This document shows, piece by piece, positions 45,842 through 55,270 of a stretch of 64,000 nt of DNA. A program made the translations under genes and the position numbers. The DNA comes from Protaetiibacter intestinalis (GTDB lineage: Bacteria; Actinomycetota; Actinomycetes; Actinomycetales; Microbacteriaceae), in contig NZ_CP032630.1 in the NCBI RefSeq assembly GCF_003627075.1, forward strand, positions 682,001 through 746,000, written 5' to 3'. How positions within the stretch are numbered: the stretch's first letter is position 1; every line of letters begins with the position of its first letter. The notes below the pieces were generated by a model that did no database searches, was not told the origin of the DNA, and worked only from the letters and a program-made list of their open reading frames with translations.

Positions 45842-47128
45842 GTGAGCTCCAGCCTGTCGATCACTTCCGCCGTGCCCGACCCGGCACTCCTCGACCTGCC
45901 GTGGGGGCTGCCGCTCGAGCTGTGGCCGGATGAGACGATCGCCGCGCTGCCGAAGGGCATCTCGCGGCACCTCGTGCGCTTCGTGCACCTCGAGGGCTTC
46001 GTGGTCGCCATCAAGGAGACCTCGGCCGAGCTGGCCCGCCGCGAGTACGAGATGCTGCGCACCCTGCAGCGCATCGACATCCCGTGCGTCGAACCGGTCG
46101 CGGTCGTCACGGGCCGCGTCTCGCCTGACGGCGAGGAGCTCTCGCCCGCGCTCGTCACGCGCCACCTCAAGTTCTCGCTGCCCTACCGCGCCCTCTACTC
46201 GCAGGCGCTGCGCCCCGACACCGCCACGCGCCTCGTCGACGCGCTCGCGCTGCTGCTCGCCCGGCTGCACATCATCGGCTTCTTCTGGGGCGACGTCTCG
46301 CTCTCGAACACCCTGTTCCGCCGGGATGCGGGCGCCTTCGCCGCCTACCTCGTGGATGCCGAGACCGGCAAGCTCTACGACGGCGGGCTCTCGAACGGGC
46401 AGCGCGAGAACGACCTCGAGATCGCGCGCGTCAACATCGCGGGCGAGCTGCTCGACCTGCAGTCCGGCGGTCGCCTCGACGAGGCCGTCGACCCGGTCGA
46501 GATCGCCGACGGCATCGTCGCCGCGTACCGCTCGCTGTGGCGCGAGCTCACGGCATCCGAGACGTTCCCCGAGGCGGAGCGCTGGCGCATCCGCGAGCGC
46601 GTGGAGCGCCTCAACGACCTTGGCTTCGACATCGAGGAGCTGTCGATCCGCCGCGGCGACGACGGCACGAGCGTGCGCATCCAGCCCAAGGTCGTGGATG
46701 CCGGGCACCACTCGCGGCGGCTGCTGCGGCTCACCGGCCTCGACGCGGGCGAGAACCAGGCCCGCCGCCTGCTCAACGACCTCGACGCCTACCGTGCCAC
46801 CCGCAAGCGCGCCGACGAGGACGAGGAGATGGTGGCACATGAGTGGCTCGTGAAGGTGTTCGAGCCGGTCATCCGCTCGATCCCCAAGGAGCTGCGCGGC
46901 AAGCTCGAGCCCGCCGAGGTGTTCCACCAGCTGCTCGACCACCGCTGGTACCTCTCGCAGGAGCAGAACCGCAACGTGCCGCTCGCGGAGGCGCTCACCT
47001 CCTACGTCGACACCGTGCTGCGCCACCGCCGCGACGAGATGACGGTCGTGGGGCCGGCGACCTCGGCGATCACCCTGCCGATCGCCGTCGTCGACGACGG
47101 CGAAGAGGACTGGAGGGCGAAGGTCTGA
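45842..47128 (+). CDS. DUF4032 protein with kinase-like N-terminal region
   Basis: A 428-residue protein. The N-terminal part resembles lipopolysaccharide/aminoglycoside-type kinases: VRFVHLEGFVVAIKETSAELARREYEML (Lys and Glu like kinase VAIK/E), RLHIIGFFWGDVSLSNTLF (catalytic loop like HGD..N) and VDAETGKLYDGGLS. The C-terminal DUF4032 domain follows from about residue 230. Activity is not established. Leaderless start TAGGCT-N6-GTG. Its stop overlaps the start of the next gene. Confidence 0.85.
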   Translation: MSSSLSITSAVPDPALLDLPWGLPLELWPDETIAALPKGISRHLVRFVHLEGFVVAIKETSAELARREYEMLRTLQRIDIPCVEPVAVVTGRVSPDGEELSPALVTRHLKFSLPYRALYSQALRPDTATRLVDALALLLARLHIIGFFWGDVSLSNTLFRRDAGAFAAYLVDAETGKLYDGGLSNGQRENDLEIARVNIAGELLDLQSGGRLDEAVDPVEIADGIVAAYRSLWRELTASETFPEAERWRIRERVERLNDLGFDIEELSIRRGDDGTSVRIQPKVVDAGHHSRRLLRLTGLDAGENQARRLLNDLDAYRATRKRADEDEEMVAHEWLVKVFEPVIRSIPKELRGKLEPAEVFHQLLDHRWYLSQEQNRNVPLAEALTSYVDTVLRHRRDEMTVVGPATSAITLPIAVVDDGEEDWRAKV

Positions 47129-47601
47129 TGAGCGAGCTGCCCGAGTACACGGTCGCCGATCTGGAGCGCGAGGAGGCGTTCGACGTGCCGTCGTTCACGA
47201 ACGACGACGCCGTCGACCTGGGCCTCGCGGCCGTCGAGGTGATCGACGAGCGCGGTCTCGACCTCGCGGTGCGCATCGTGCTGCGCGGCGACGTGGTCTT
47301 CCAGGCCAAGCTCGGCGCATCCGGGCCCGGCAACGACCCGTGGCTCGCCGGCAAGGCCGCCGTCGCCGCGCGCTTCGGCGAGCCCTCGCTGCTCGTGCGC
47401 CGCCGTCACGAGGAGGCGGGCACCGAGTTCCAGCCCGCGGATGACGGGGAACGCGCCCACGGCGGCGCGATCCCCCTCTTCGTCGCGGGCGAGCTCGTCG
47501 GCACGATCACGACCTCGGGCGAGCCCGACGTCGTCGACCACGCGACCGCCGCGGAGGCGCTCCGCCGCTACGCGGTCGCGCGGAGCTTCGCCACCTCGTA
47601 G
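47128..47601 (+). CDS. UPF0303/haem-degrading domain (GlcG/HbpS-like) protein
   Basis: A 157-residue soluble protein. FDVPSFTNDDAVDLGLAAVEVI and the mid-domain VFQAKLGASGPGNDPWLAGKAAVAARFGEPSL fit the UPF0303 branch of the GlcG/HbpS family (YBR137W-like). Biochemical role is unclear; related proteins bind or degrade haem or act as chaperone cofactors. Translationally coupled to DUF4032 by TGATG. The 3' end overlaps convergent rlmB by 34 bp. Confidence 0.82.
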   Translation: MSELPEYTVADLEREEAFDVPSFTNDDAVDLGLAAVEVIDERGLDLAVRIVLRGDVVFQAKLGASGPGNDPWLAGKAAVAARFGEPSLLVRRRHEEAGTEFQPADDGERAHGGAIPLFVAGELVGTITTSGEPDVVDHATAAEALRRYAVARSFATS

Positions 47602-48551
47602 AGGGCGACCGAGACGGCGATGCCGGCGTTGAGCGACTCGGTGTCGGAGGAGATCGGGATCGACACGATCGCGTCGCACGTCTCGGTGACGAGCCGCGAG
47701 AGGCCCTTGCCCTCCGAGCCGACGACGATCACGATGGGGCGCTCGGCGAAGCCGATGCCGGGCAGCGACACGTCGCCGCCGCCGTCGAGCCCGAGCACGA
47801 AGAGCCCCTCCTTCTTGAGGGTCTGCAGCGTCTGCGTGAGGTTCGCGGCCATCGCGACGGGCACGCGCACGGCGGCGCCCGCCGAAGTCTTCCAGGCGGA
47901 TGCCGTCATCCCCACCGAGCGCCGCTGCGGCACGATCACGCCGTGCGCGCCGAAGGCGCCCGCCGAGCGGATGATGGCGCCCAGGTTGCGCGGGTCGGTC
48001 ACCCCGTCGAGGGCGACGATGAGCGGCGGCCGACCGGTCTGGTGGGCGCGCTCCACGAGGTCGAGCGGGTGCGCGTACTCGTACGGCGGCACCTTGAGCG
48101 CGAGCCCCTGGTGCACGGCGTCGTGGCCGCTCATCCGGTCGAGCTCGGGTCGCATCACCTCGAGCACGGGGATGCCGCGCTTGGTCGCGATCGACAGCGC
48201 CTCCTTGACGCGGTCGTCCATCTCGACGCGCGCCGCGACGTAGAGGGTCGTGGCGGGGATGCGGGCGCGCAGCGCCTCGAGCACCGAGTTGCGTCCCGTG
48301 ACGAGCTCGCCCTCATCCGCCTTCTTGGCGCGCGGGGGGCGCTTGGTGCCGTCTCCCGACTTGCCGTGGCGGGCGCGCGCCGCCTCGAGGCGGTCGTTCG
48401 CGGCCTTGCGCTTGCCGGCGACGTGCCAGCTGCGGTCCTCGGCCTTCGGGGTCGGCCCCTTGCCCTCGAGCGCCTTGCGCCCGTGGCCGCCCGTGCCCGT
48501 GGTCGCGCCCTTCTTCGACTTGCGCGCGCCCGGGCGTCCCGGCTTCGCCAT
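47568..48551 (-). CDS. rlmB: 23S rRNA (guanosine-2'-O-)-methyltransferase RlmB
   Basis: SpoU-type methyltransferase, 327 residues. A Lys/Arg/Gly-rich N-terminal 85 residues (RNA binding, typical of actinobacteria) leads to the substrate-binding domain ELVTGRNSVLEAL. The knotted catalytic domain has ALDGVTDPRNLGAIIRSA, VGSEGKGLSRL and SLNAGIAVSVALYE. The ATG at 48551 follows GGGAG. It is downstream of cysS with a 28-bp gap, the usual actinobacterial cysS-rlmB order. Confidence 0.95.
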   Translation of the reverse strand: MAKPGRPGARKSKKGATTGTGGHGRKALEGKGPTPKAEDRSWHVAGKRKAANDRLEAARARHGKSGDGTKRPPRAKKADEGELVTGRNSVLEALRARIPATTLYVAARVEMDDRVKEALSIATKRGIPVLEVMRPELDRMSGHDAVHQGLALKVPPYEYAHPLDLVERAHQTGRPPLIVALDGVTDPRNLGAIIRSAGAFGAHGVIVPQRRSVGMTASAWKTSAGAAVRVPVAMAANLTQTLQTLKKEGLFVLGLDGGGDVSLPGIGFAERPIVIVVGSEGKGLSRLVTETCDAIVSIPISSDTESLNAGIAVSVALYEVAKLRATA

Positions 48552-48579
48552 CAGCGGCTCCCCTGTCTCGGTGTCATGG

Positions 48580-49992
48580 TCATGCGAGGCTCCAGCGGGC
48601 ACCCGCGGGTGTGTCGTCGATCGCGATGCCCGCCGTGGCGAGCTCGTCGCGGATGCGGTCGGCGGCCGCGAAGTCCTTCGCGGCTCGGGCGGCGGCCCGG
48701 TCGGCGAGCAGTTTCTCGACGAGCGCGCCGAGCGCGATCTCGGATGCGGCCGATCCGCCCTGCCGCCACTCGGCCGCGGTCGGGTCGACGCCGAGCACGC
48801 CCGTCATCGCGAGCACCTGCTCGCGCGCGAGTGCGACGGAGGCGAAGTCGCCCGCGTCGAGCGCGGTGTTGCCGGCGCGCACGGTCTCGTGCAGCACGCC
48901 GAGCGCCTGCGGCACCCCGAGGTCGTCGTCCATGGCCGCCGCGAACGCATCCGGCACCCGGCCGTCGCCGGGGCCCGCCACCCGGGCCGCCTCGAGGGCG
49001 CGCTCGGCGCGCTCGAGGAACCCGGCGATGCGGTCGAGCGCCGCCTCTGCCTCCTCGAGGGCGCCGGGGTGGTAGTCGATGACCGAGCGGTAGTGGGCGC
49101 TCGCGAGGTAGTAGCGCACGACGACGGGCGGGGCGAGCGCGAGGAACTCGGCCGCGTAGATCGAGTTGCCGAGCGACTTCGACATCTTCTGGCCCTCGAC
49201 CATGACGATGCCGTTGTGCACCCAGTAGCGCGCGAAGGCGTCGCCCGCGGCGGTCGACTGGGCGAGCTCGTTCTCGTGGTGCGGGAAGCGCAGGTCGAGC
49301 CCGCCGCCGTGGATGTCGAACTCGGCTCCGAGGTAGCGCTTCGACATCGCCGAGCACTCGATGTGCCACCCGGGGCGTCCCGCGCCCCACGGCGAGTTCC
49401 AGGACGCCGACTCCGGCTCCTCGGGCTTCGACCCCTTCCAGAGCGCGAAGTCGCGCGGGTCGCGCTTGCCGCGGGTGGCGGCATCCGGCGAGTCGGCCAT
49501 GTCGGCGAGCTTCTGCCGCGTGAGCTCCCCGTAGGCCGCCCAGGTGCGCACGTCGAAGTAGACGTCGCCCGTGCCGTCGTCGGCGACGTAGGCGTGACCA
49601 CGCTCGATGAGGGTCTCGATGAGCTCCTGCATCTGCGGGATGCTCGCGGTGGCGCGCGGCTCGTAGCTCGGCGGCAGGATGCCGATGGCGCGGTAGCCGG
49701 CCGTGAACTCGAGTTCGACCCGGTAGGCGACCGCCCACCAGGGCTCGCGCTCGGAGGCGTTGGCGAGCACTTTGTCGTCGATGTCGGTGACGTTGCGCAC
49801 GAAGGTGACGTCGTAGCCGCGGTAGGCGAACCAGCGCCGCCACAGGTCGTAGGCGAGCGCGGAGCGCAGGTGGCCGACGTGCGGCGAGGACTGCACGGTG
49901 GGCCCGCAGACGTACATGCCCACCCGGCCGGGCTCGAGCGGCGCGAAGTCGCGGAGCGCCTGGGCGCGGCTGTCGTACAGGCGGATCGTCAC
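48580..49992 (-). CDS. cysS: Cysteinyl-tRNA synthetase
   Basis: Class I synthetase, 470 residues. [20 protein letters not shown] contains the zinc Cys and the HIGH-like motif; GWHIECSAM and PHHENELAQ supply other zinc ligands; [13 protein letters not shown] is KMSKS. Length and the KMSKS loop favour CysS over MshC. The GTG start at 49992 is leaderless (TAAACT-N6-GTG). The tail [20 protein letters not shown] is normal. Confidence 0.96.
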   Translation of the reverse strand: MTIRLYDSRAQALRDFAPLEPGRVGMYVCGPTVQSSPHVGHLRSALAYDLWRRWFAYRGYDVTFVRNVTDIDDKVLANASEREPWWAVAYRVELEFTAGYRAIGILPPSYEPRATASIPQMQELIETLIERGHAYVADDGTGDVYFDVRTWAAYGELTRQKLADMADSPDAATRGKRDPRDFALWKGSKPEEPESASWNSPWGAGRPGWHIECSAMSKRYLGAEFDIHGGGLDLRFPHHENELAQSTAAGDAFARYWVHNGIVMVEGQKMSKSLGNSIYAAEFLALAPPVVVRYYLASAHYRSVIDYHPGALEEAEAALDRIAGFLERAERALEAARVAGPGDGRVPDAFAAAMDDDLGVPQALGVLHETVRAGNTALDAGDFASVALAREQVLAMTGVLGVDPTAAEWRQGGSAASEIALGALVEKLLADRAAARAAKDFAAADRIRDELATAGIAIDDTPAGARWSLA

Positions 49993-50058
49993 CCGGCGAG
50001 TTTACCGGCGCGCCGTCGCCTCCCCGCAGCCCGGGTCGACATCCGCGCGAGAGATCGA

Positions 50059-50077
50059 TAAGGTTAGCCTTACCTGA
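50059..50077. promoter_or_regulatory. Iron box (IdeR/DtxR operator) upstream of the HtaA protein
   Basis: TAAGGTTAGCCTTACCTGA closely fits the 19-bp DtxR/IdeR consensus (TTAGGTTAGSCTAACCTAA), with near-perfect dyad symmetry in AGGTTAG-C-CTTACCT. It lies about 60 bp before the start codon, in promoter position. IdeR is encoded at 16585-17277. Confidence 0.88.
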
Positions 50078-50137
50078 GTCACTCGCGATGGTGCGCGTCG
50101 CGTGACCCGATCACATCCCAACCACGGAGATTCGCTC

Positions 50138-53100
50138 TTGTCGTACGCGCCTGCCCGCGCGCGCTCCCGCGCGCCCTGGATCGCCATCCTGCTCGTCCCG
50201 CTGCTCGCCCTCGCGAGCGTGCTCGTGCCCACCGCCCCCGCATCCGCCGCCCCCGGCGACGTCGCAGCCGCCACCTTGCAGTGGGGCTTCAAGCAGAGCT
50301 TCCGCAACTACCTCACCGGCCCGATCGCCCACGGCCACGTCACGGCGACCGACGTCGATACCGCGACGCCCTACGGCTGGTCGGGCGGCACGGGCGCGGC
50401 CTCCGGCGGCACCGGTACGGTCGCCTACCCCGGCACCCTGCAGTTCCAGGGGCACGAGGCGACCGGGGTGCCCGCGGGCGAGTACGCCCTCGACGTCACG
50501 ATCACCGACATGCGCGTGCGCGTGACCTCGGCGACCACCGCCGAACTCCAGGCGGATGTCGTCTCGCGCAGCATGAGCACGCTCTCGTTCGAGACGTACA
50601 CGGATGTCGTGCTCGCGACCCTCGACCTCTCGGCCGGCACGAACGCCTCGACCGCGACCACCGTCGCCTACACGGCCGTGCCCGCCGCGCTCACGGCGGC
50701 AGGGGCACCGGCCTTCGCCGGCTTCTACGCCGCCGGCACCGCCCTCGACCCGGTCTCCTTCAGCTGGCCCGTCGAGCAGGCACCCGTCGTGCCGACGCTC
50801 GCGGTCGACGTGACGACGGCCACCGAGGCCGACGGCCTCACCGTCTCGGTCGCCGCCACCGACTTCGAGGGCATCAGCGCGAGCTACGTCTCGCTCATCG
50901 AGAAGGGCAGCGACACCGCCTTCGTCGGAGCCGCGGCCCAGGTCGCCGTCGTCGACGGCGCGTTCGCCCAGACCCTCACCGCCCCCGCGGCATCCCTCGA
51001 CAAGACCAAGCAGTACGAGGTGATCGCCTGGAAGACCCGGAGCTACCCCGGGCCGAGCACCACCTTCGCCCGCGCCGACGTGACCCTCAGCGAGGCACAG
51101 TGGGACGCGCTGATCCCGCCGGTGCCCACCCTCGCCGTCGCGGTCACCTCCGCCACGCAGGCCGACGGCGTGACCGTCTCGGTCACCGCCACCGACTTCG
51201 ACGGCATCAGCGCGAGCTACGTCTCGCTCATCGAGAAGGGCAGCGACACCGCCTTCGTCGGAGCCGCGGCCCAGGTCGCCGTCGTCGACGGTGCGTTCAC
51301 CCAGACCCTCACGGCGCCCACGGCATCCCTCGACAAGACCAAGCAGTACGAGGTCATCGCCTGGAAGACCCGCAGCTACCCCGGCCCCACCACCACCTAC
51401 GACCGCGCCGACGTGGTCCTCACCGAGGAGCAGTGGAACGCCGTCTTCCCGGCCCCCGCCGCGCTCACCCCGACCGTGACCGCGGCGGGCACGACGGGCG
51501 GACTCACCGTCTCCGTCGCCGGAGCCGCATTCGGCGACGTCACCGCGAGCTACCTCTCGATCATCGAGAAGGGCAGCGAGTACAACTACATCGGCGCCCC
51601 CGCGCAGGTGGCGGTCGTCGACGGCGCCTTCACGCAGGAGCTCACGGCGCCCACGGCATCCCTCGACAAGACCAAGCAGTACGAGGTCATCGCCTGGAAG
51701 ACCCGCAGCAACCCGAGTGCCGCCACGATCTACGCGCGCGCCGACATCGCCGTGACGACGAGCCAGTGGGATGCGGTGTTCCCGCCGGTCGTGCTCAACC
51801 CGACCCCCGTCGCGGGCAGCCTCAGCTGGGGCGTGAAGGCGAGCTTCCGCTCGTACGTCACGGGCCCCATCGCGCACGGCACCATCTCGACGACGGGCGC
51901 GACGGCCGGAACCGGCGGCTACGTCTTCCCGCAGTCGGGTGCGGCGCAGCTCACGAACGGCACCGGCACGGTCGCCTACTCGGGTTCGGTGCGGTTCACC
52001 GGTCACGACGGCGTGCTCGACCTGCGCCTGTCCGACCCGCAGGTGCGCATCGACTCGGCCACCGCGGGCACGCTGCTCGTGCGGGTGAACGGCGGCTCGC
52101 ACGTCGCCTTCGCGACCCTGGCGCTCGGTTCGGCCACGAAGACGACGGATGCCACGGGCGCCGTGCGGTACGCGGGCGCCCCCGCGACGATCACGGCATC
52201 CGGAGCCGGCGCCTTCTCCCTCGAGGGCTCGACGTTCTACCCGGCGGGCACGGCACTCGACCCGGTGACCTTCGTCGTCGGATCCGCCGGCAGCGCCTCG
52301 AGCGGCACGGTCGTCGTGGCGTCCGCCGCCCCGGCCACGCCGACGAACACCCCCGCCGCGGCCCCGCCCGCCACGACCGGCATCACCGTCACCGACGGCG
52401 AGCCGGGCGAGGGCGGCGAGCTCACCGCGGAGGCCGACGGCTTCCAGCCGAACGAGACCGGTATCCTCGTGGTGATCTACTCGACCCCCACGGTGCTCGC
52501 CGAGAACGCGACGGCGGATGCGGACGGCCGCGTCAGCTGGACCGGCACCCTGCCGCGCGGCCTCACCGGGCAGCACACGCTCACCTTCCAGGGCTCCGTC
52601 GACCGCGGCATCGTGCTGAACATCGCGGCCGCGAGCACCCTGCCGTGCACGGCATCCGACGCGAGCCTCGTGTGGGGTTTCAAGGAGAGCTTCCGCGCCT
52701 ACATCGACGGCTCGATCGCGAACGGCGAGTGGACGACCGAGGGCGACGTCGCCTACGCGACGCCCGTGTTCACCTGGACCGGCGGCAGCGGCGGTGCCGA
52801 CGAGGACGGCGCGCTCGACGTGCAGTACTCGGGCTCGGTGCGCTTCACGGGTCACGGCGGCGTGCTCGACACGACGGTCGCGAACCCGCGCGTCGTGATC
52901 GACGGCGACCGCGCCGTGCTGCTGCTCGACGTCACAGGCACGACGCAGGAGGGCGAGGCCGTCTCCCAGACGGCCGTCGAGTTCGCCGAGCTCGACCTCT
53001 CGGGCGTCGAGCGCACGGTCGAGGGCGACGAGGTGACGTGGGCCGACATCCCCGCGACGCTCACCGCCGCGGGGGCCGCCGCGTTCGGCACCTACCCCGA

Positions 53101-53323
53101 GGGCGAGGAGCTCGACCCGGTGACGATCACCGCGACCGTCGAGAGCGGATGCGTCGAGACCGCGGTCGACGAGCCGACCGCCGAGGCGACGGACGACGAC
53201 CTCGCCCCCGAGCAGACCGCATCCGCGGGCTGGCCGCTCTGGGCGACCGTGCTGCTCATCGCCCTGCTCGCCGCCGCGATCGTCACCGCGGCCGTCATCC
53301 TGGTGCGTCGCCGCCGCGGCTGA
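50138..53323 (+). CDS. Cell-surface haem-binding protein with three HtaA domains
   Basis: A 1061-residue exported protein. The signal peptide ends near residue 36 (APASAAPG). HtaA domains begin around residues 46 (QWGFKQSFRNYLTG), 560 (SWGVKASFRSYVTG) and 841 (VWGFKESFRAYIDG), each with a later F.GH motif. Three repeats of about 111 residues lie at 218-551, an Ig-like domain at about 750-830, and one helix (from about 1031) plus RRRRG anchors the C-terminus. It likely binds haem for iron uptake. TTG at 50138 has GGAG eight bases upstream; GTG at 50102 is an alternative start. Iron-box control expected. Confidence 0.92.
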   Translation: MSYAPARARSRAPWIAILLVPLLALASVLVPTAPASAAPGDVAAATLQWGFKQSFRNYLTGPIAHGHVTATDVDTATPYGWSGGTGAASGGTGTVAYPGTLQFQGHEATGVPAGEYALDVTITDMRVRVTSATTAELQADVVSRSMSTLSFETYTDVVLATLDLSAGTNASTATTVAYTAVPAALTAAGAPAFAGFYAAGTALDPVSFSWPVEQAPVVPTLAVDVTTATEADGLTVSVAATDFEGISASYVSLIEKGSDTAFVGAAAQVAVVDGAFAQTLTAPAASLDKTKQYEVIAWKTRSYPGPSTTFARADVTLSEAQWDALIPPVPTLAVAVTSATQADGVTVSVTATDFDGISASYVSLIEKGSDTAFVGAAAQVAVVDGAFTQTLTAPTASLDKTKQYEVIAWKTRSYPGPTTTYDRADVVLTEEQWNAVFPAPAALTPTVTAAGTTGGLTVSVAGAAFGDVTASYLSIIEKGSEYNYIGAPAQVAVVDGAFTQELTAPTASLDKTKQYEVIAWKTRSNPSAATIYARADIAVTTSQWDAVFPPVVLNPTPVAGSLSWGVKASFRSYVTGPIAHGTISTTGATAGTGGYVFPQSGAAQLTNGTGTVAYSGSVRFTGHDGVLDLRLSDPQVRIDSATAGTLLVRVNGGSHVAFATLALGSATKTTDATGAVRYAGAPATITASGAGAFSLEGSTFYPAGTALDPVTFVVGSAGSASSGTVVVASAAPATPTNTPAAAPPATTGITVTDGEPGEGGELTAEADGFQPNETGILVVIYSTPTVLAENATADADGRVSWTGTLPRGLTGQHTLTFQGSVDRGIVLNIAAASTLPCTASDASLVWGFKESFRAYIDGSIANGEWTTEGDVAYATPVFTWTGGSGGADEDGALDVQYSGSVRFTGHGGVLDTTVANPRVVIDGDRAVLLLDVTGTTQEGEAVSQTAVEFAELDLSGVERTVEGDEVTWADIPATLTAAGAAAFGTYPEGEELDPVTITATVESGCVETAVDEPTAEATDDDLAPEQTASAGWPLWATVLLIALLAAAIVTAAVILVRRRRG
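50789..51790 (+). repeat. Three tandem coding repeats of about 333 bp
   Basis: Units start near 50789, 51122 and 51464. The first two are nearly identical in DNA, including GTCTCGCTCATCGAGAAGGG and CTCGACAAGACCAAGCAGTA, and the third diverges in its N-terminal half. Shared protein signs are SLIEKGSDTAFVG, QVAVVDGAF and SLDKTKQYEVIAWKTRS. Recent duplication is likely. They act as stalk or binding modules between HtaA domains 1 and 2. Confidence 0.88.
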
Positions 53324-53336
53324 CGCACCACCGACT

Positions 53337-53378
53337 CCGCCCGTCCGGCCCCCGGCGCACCCGGGACCGGACGGGCGG
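53337..53378 (+). terminator. Terminator after the HtaA gene
   Basis: CCGCCCGTCCGG (53337-53348) pairs perfectly with CCGGACGGGCGG (53367-53378); CTCTGTGTT follows. It sits 14 bp after the stop codon, between convergent genes. Confidence 0.85.
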
Positions 53379-53392
53379 CTCTGTGTTCTCGG

Positions 53393-53464
53393 TCAAACGC
53401 TGCAGCGCTTCGCCCCGCGCGCCTGCATTTCGACCCGCGCCAGGCCGAACGCTGCAGCGTTTGA
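53393..53464. repeat. 72-bp palindromic intergenic element, copy B
   Basis: Begins TCAAACGCTGCAGCGCTT and ends ACGCTGCAGCGTTTGA; the outer 15 bases are perfect inverted repeats. It lies between the HtaA terminator and the end of ispDF. It aligns with the reverse complement of copy C at about 55 of 72 positions by hand count. Confidence 0.85.
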
Positions 53465-53470
53465 CCAGGA

Positions 53471-54640
53471 TCAGCGGGTGAGGAGGGCGGTGGCGACGGC
53501 GAGGAGGCCCTCGCCGCGGCCCGTGAAGCCGAGACCGTCGGAGGTCGTGGCGGCGACGCTCACGGGGGCGCCGACCAGCTCGCCGAGGTGCGCCTCGAGC
53601 TCCATGCGGCGGGCGGCGAGCCGGGGCCGGTTGGCGACCACCTGCACCGCGACGTTGCCCACCGTGAAGCCCGCGCCGGCCACGAGCGCGAGCGTCTCGC
53701 GCAGGAAGATGCCGCTGGCGGCATCCGCGAACCGCGGGTCGGCCGAACCGAAGCGCGAACCGAGGTCGCCGAGCCCGGCGGCCGAGAGCAGGGCGTCGCA
53801 GATCGCGTGGATGACGGCGTCGCCGTCCGAGTGCCCGTCGAGTCCCGGCTCGTCGGGGAAGTACACGCCGCCGAGCCAGAGCGGCACCGCCTCGTCGTAG
53901 CGGTGCACGTCGACGCCGACCCCGGTGCGGATGCGCGAGCCGCCGTCGAGCAGCTGCTCGGCGCGGTTCAGATCCCACGGGGTCGTGATCTTGAAGGCGC
54001 GCGGCTCGCCGGGCACCGTGACGACCGCACCGCCCGCGGCGGCGAAGAGCGCGGCGTCGTCGGTGAAGTCCTCGGTCGCCGCCGCGTAGGCGGCCTCGAG
54101 CGCGGCACGCGGGAACCCCTGCGGCGTCTGCACGTGCACGAGGTCGCTGCGGTCGACCGCACCCACCACGCGCTCCCCCTCGACCCGCTTGACGGTGTCG
54201 ATCACGGGCAGCGCGGGGATGACGCCCGCCTCGCCGCCCTGCAGCACGGCGTGGGCGACCCGGTCGATGAGCGCGCTCGGCGCGAGGGCGCGTGCCGCGT
54301 CGTGCACGAGCACCGCCTGCACGCCCTCGGCGAGCGCCGCGAGCCCCGCCACGACCGACTGCTGGCGCGTCTCGCCGCCCGCGACGACCGTGAGGTGCTC
54401 GGATGCCGCCCCCGCGACATGCTCGCCGATCGCCCGGGCGCGCGCGAGCAGCGCGGCCGGCGCGACGACGATCACCTGCGCCGGTTCGACCGACGCGAAC
54501 ACCCCGCGCAGGGCGTGCTCGAGGATCGTCGCGCCGTGCAGCTGCACGAACGCCTTCGGCTCCTCGCGCCCGAGACGCGTGCCGCCGCCCGCGGCGACGA
54601 CGACGACGGCCAGGCGCACGGCATCCGGGGTCGGAGTCAT
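53471..54640 (-). CDS. ispDF: Bifunctional IspD-IspF isoprenoid enzyme
   Basis: Fusion of two non-mevalonate pathway enzymes, 389 residues. The IspD part (1-230) has VVVAAGGGTRLGREEPKAF, LVHDAARAL and QTPQGFPRAAL. The IspF part (from about 237) has GVGVDVHRYDEAVPLWLGG, LDGHSDGDAVIHAICDALL and FTGRGEGLLAVATALL, including zinc Asp/His. The fusion is common in this part of the actinobacteria. Leaderless start: TAGGCT-N6-ATG. carD lies just upstream but has its own promoter. Confidence 0.95.
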   Translation of the reverse strand: MTPTPDAVRLAVVVVAAGGGTRLGREEPKAFVQLHGATILEHALRGVFASVEPAQVIVVAPAALLARARAIGEHVAGAASEHLTVVAGGETRQQSVVAGLAALAEGVQAVLVHDAARALAPSALIDRVAHAVLQGGEAGVIPALPVIDTVKRVEGERVVGAVDRSDLVHVQTPQGFPRAALEAAYAAATEDFTDDAALFAAAGGAVVTVPGEPRAFKITTPWDLNRAEQLLDGGSRIRTGVGVDVHRYDEAVPLWLGGVYFPDEPGLDGHSDGDAVIHAICDALLSAAGLGDLGSRFGSADPRFADAASGIFLRETLALVAGAGFTVGNVAVQVVANRPRLAARRMELEAHLGELVGAPVSVAATTSDGLGFTGRGEGLLAVATALLTR

Positions 54641-54660
54641 GCGACGAGCCTACGGGGGGG

Positions 54661-55143
54661 CTAGGAGGCGAGGACCTCGTCGAGGACGGTCGACGCCTTC
54701 TCCTCGTCGGTCTTCTCGGCGAGCGCGAGCTCGGAGATGAGGATCTGGCGCGCCTTCGCGAGCATGCGCTTCTCACCGGCCGAGAGGCCGCGGTCCTGGT
54801 CGCGGCGCCACAGGTCGCGCACGACCTCGGAGACCTTGATGACATCGCCCGAGGCGAGCTTCTCGAGGTTGGCCTTGTAGCGGCGACTCCAGTTGGTGGG
54901 CTCCTCCGTGAAGGGGGCGCGGAGCACCTCGAAGACCTTGTCGAGGCCCTCCTTGCCGATCACGTCGCGCACGCCGACGAGGTCGACGTTCTCCGCCGGC
55001 ACCTCGATGATGAGGTCGCCCTGGGTGACGTTGAGCTTCAGGTACTTCTTGGTCTCACCCTTGATGACCCGGTCCTTCACCTCGATGATGGTTGCCGCAC
55101 CGTGATGGGGGTAAACGACGGTTTCGCCGACCTCGAAGAGCAT
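54661..55143 (-). CDS. carD: RNA-polymerase-binding transcription factor CarD
   Basis: Essential actinobacterial factor that stabilises the open promoter complex, 160 residues. It starts [19 protein letters not shown] (Tudor-like RNAP interaction domain) and has [16 protein letters not shown] with the conserved Trp that wedges at the -10 edge. AAGGA precedes the ATG, and a TAGAAT -10 lies about 30 bp upstream. Its neighbourhood with ispDF is widely conserved in actinobacteria. Confidence 0.96.
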   Translation of the reverse strand: MLFEVGETVVYPHHGAATIIEVKDRVIKGETKKYLKLNVTQGDLIIEVPAENVDLVGVRDVIGKEGLDKVFEVLRAPFTEEPTNWSRRYKANLEKLASGDVIKVSEVVRDLWRRDQDRGLSAGEKRMLAKARQILISELALAEKTDEEKASTVLDEVLAS

Positions 55144-55270
55144 GGAGTTGTTCCTTCCGCAGACCTCTCATTCTAACACGGCACCCCGGATGCGGGCCCG
55201 GCCGGGCACGGGCCGCTCCGCCGAGCGGGTACGCTGGGAGGGCTCGTCGTCTGATCGCCTGGAGGATTCC

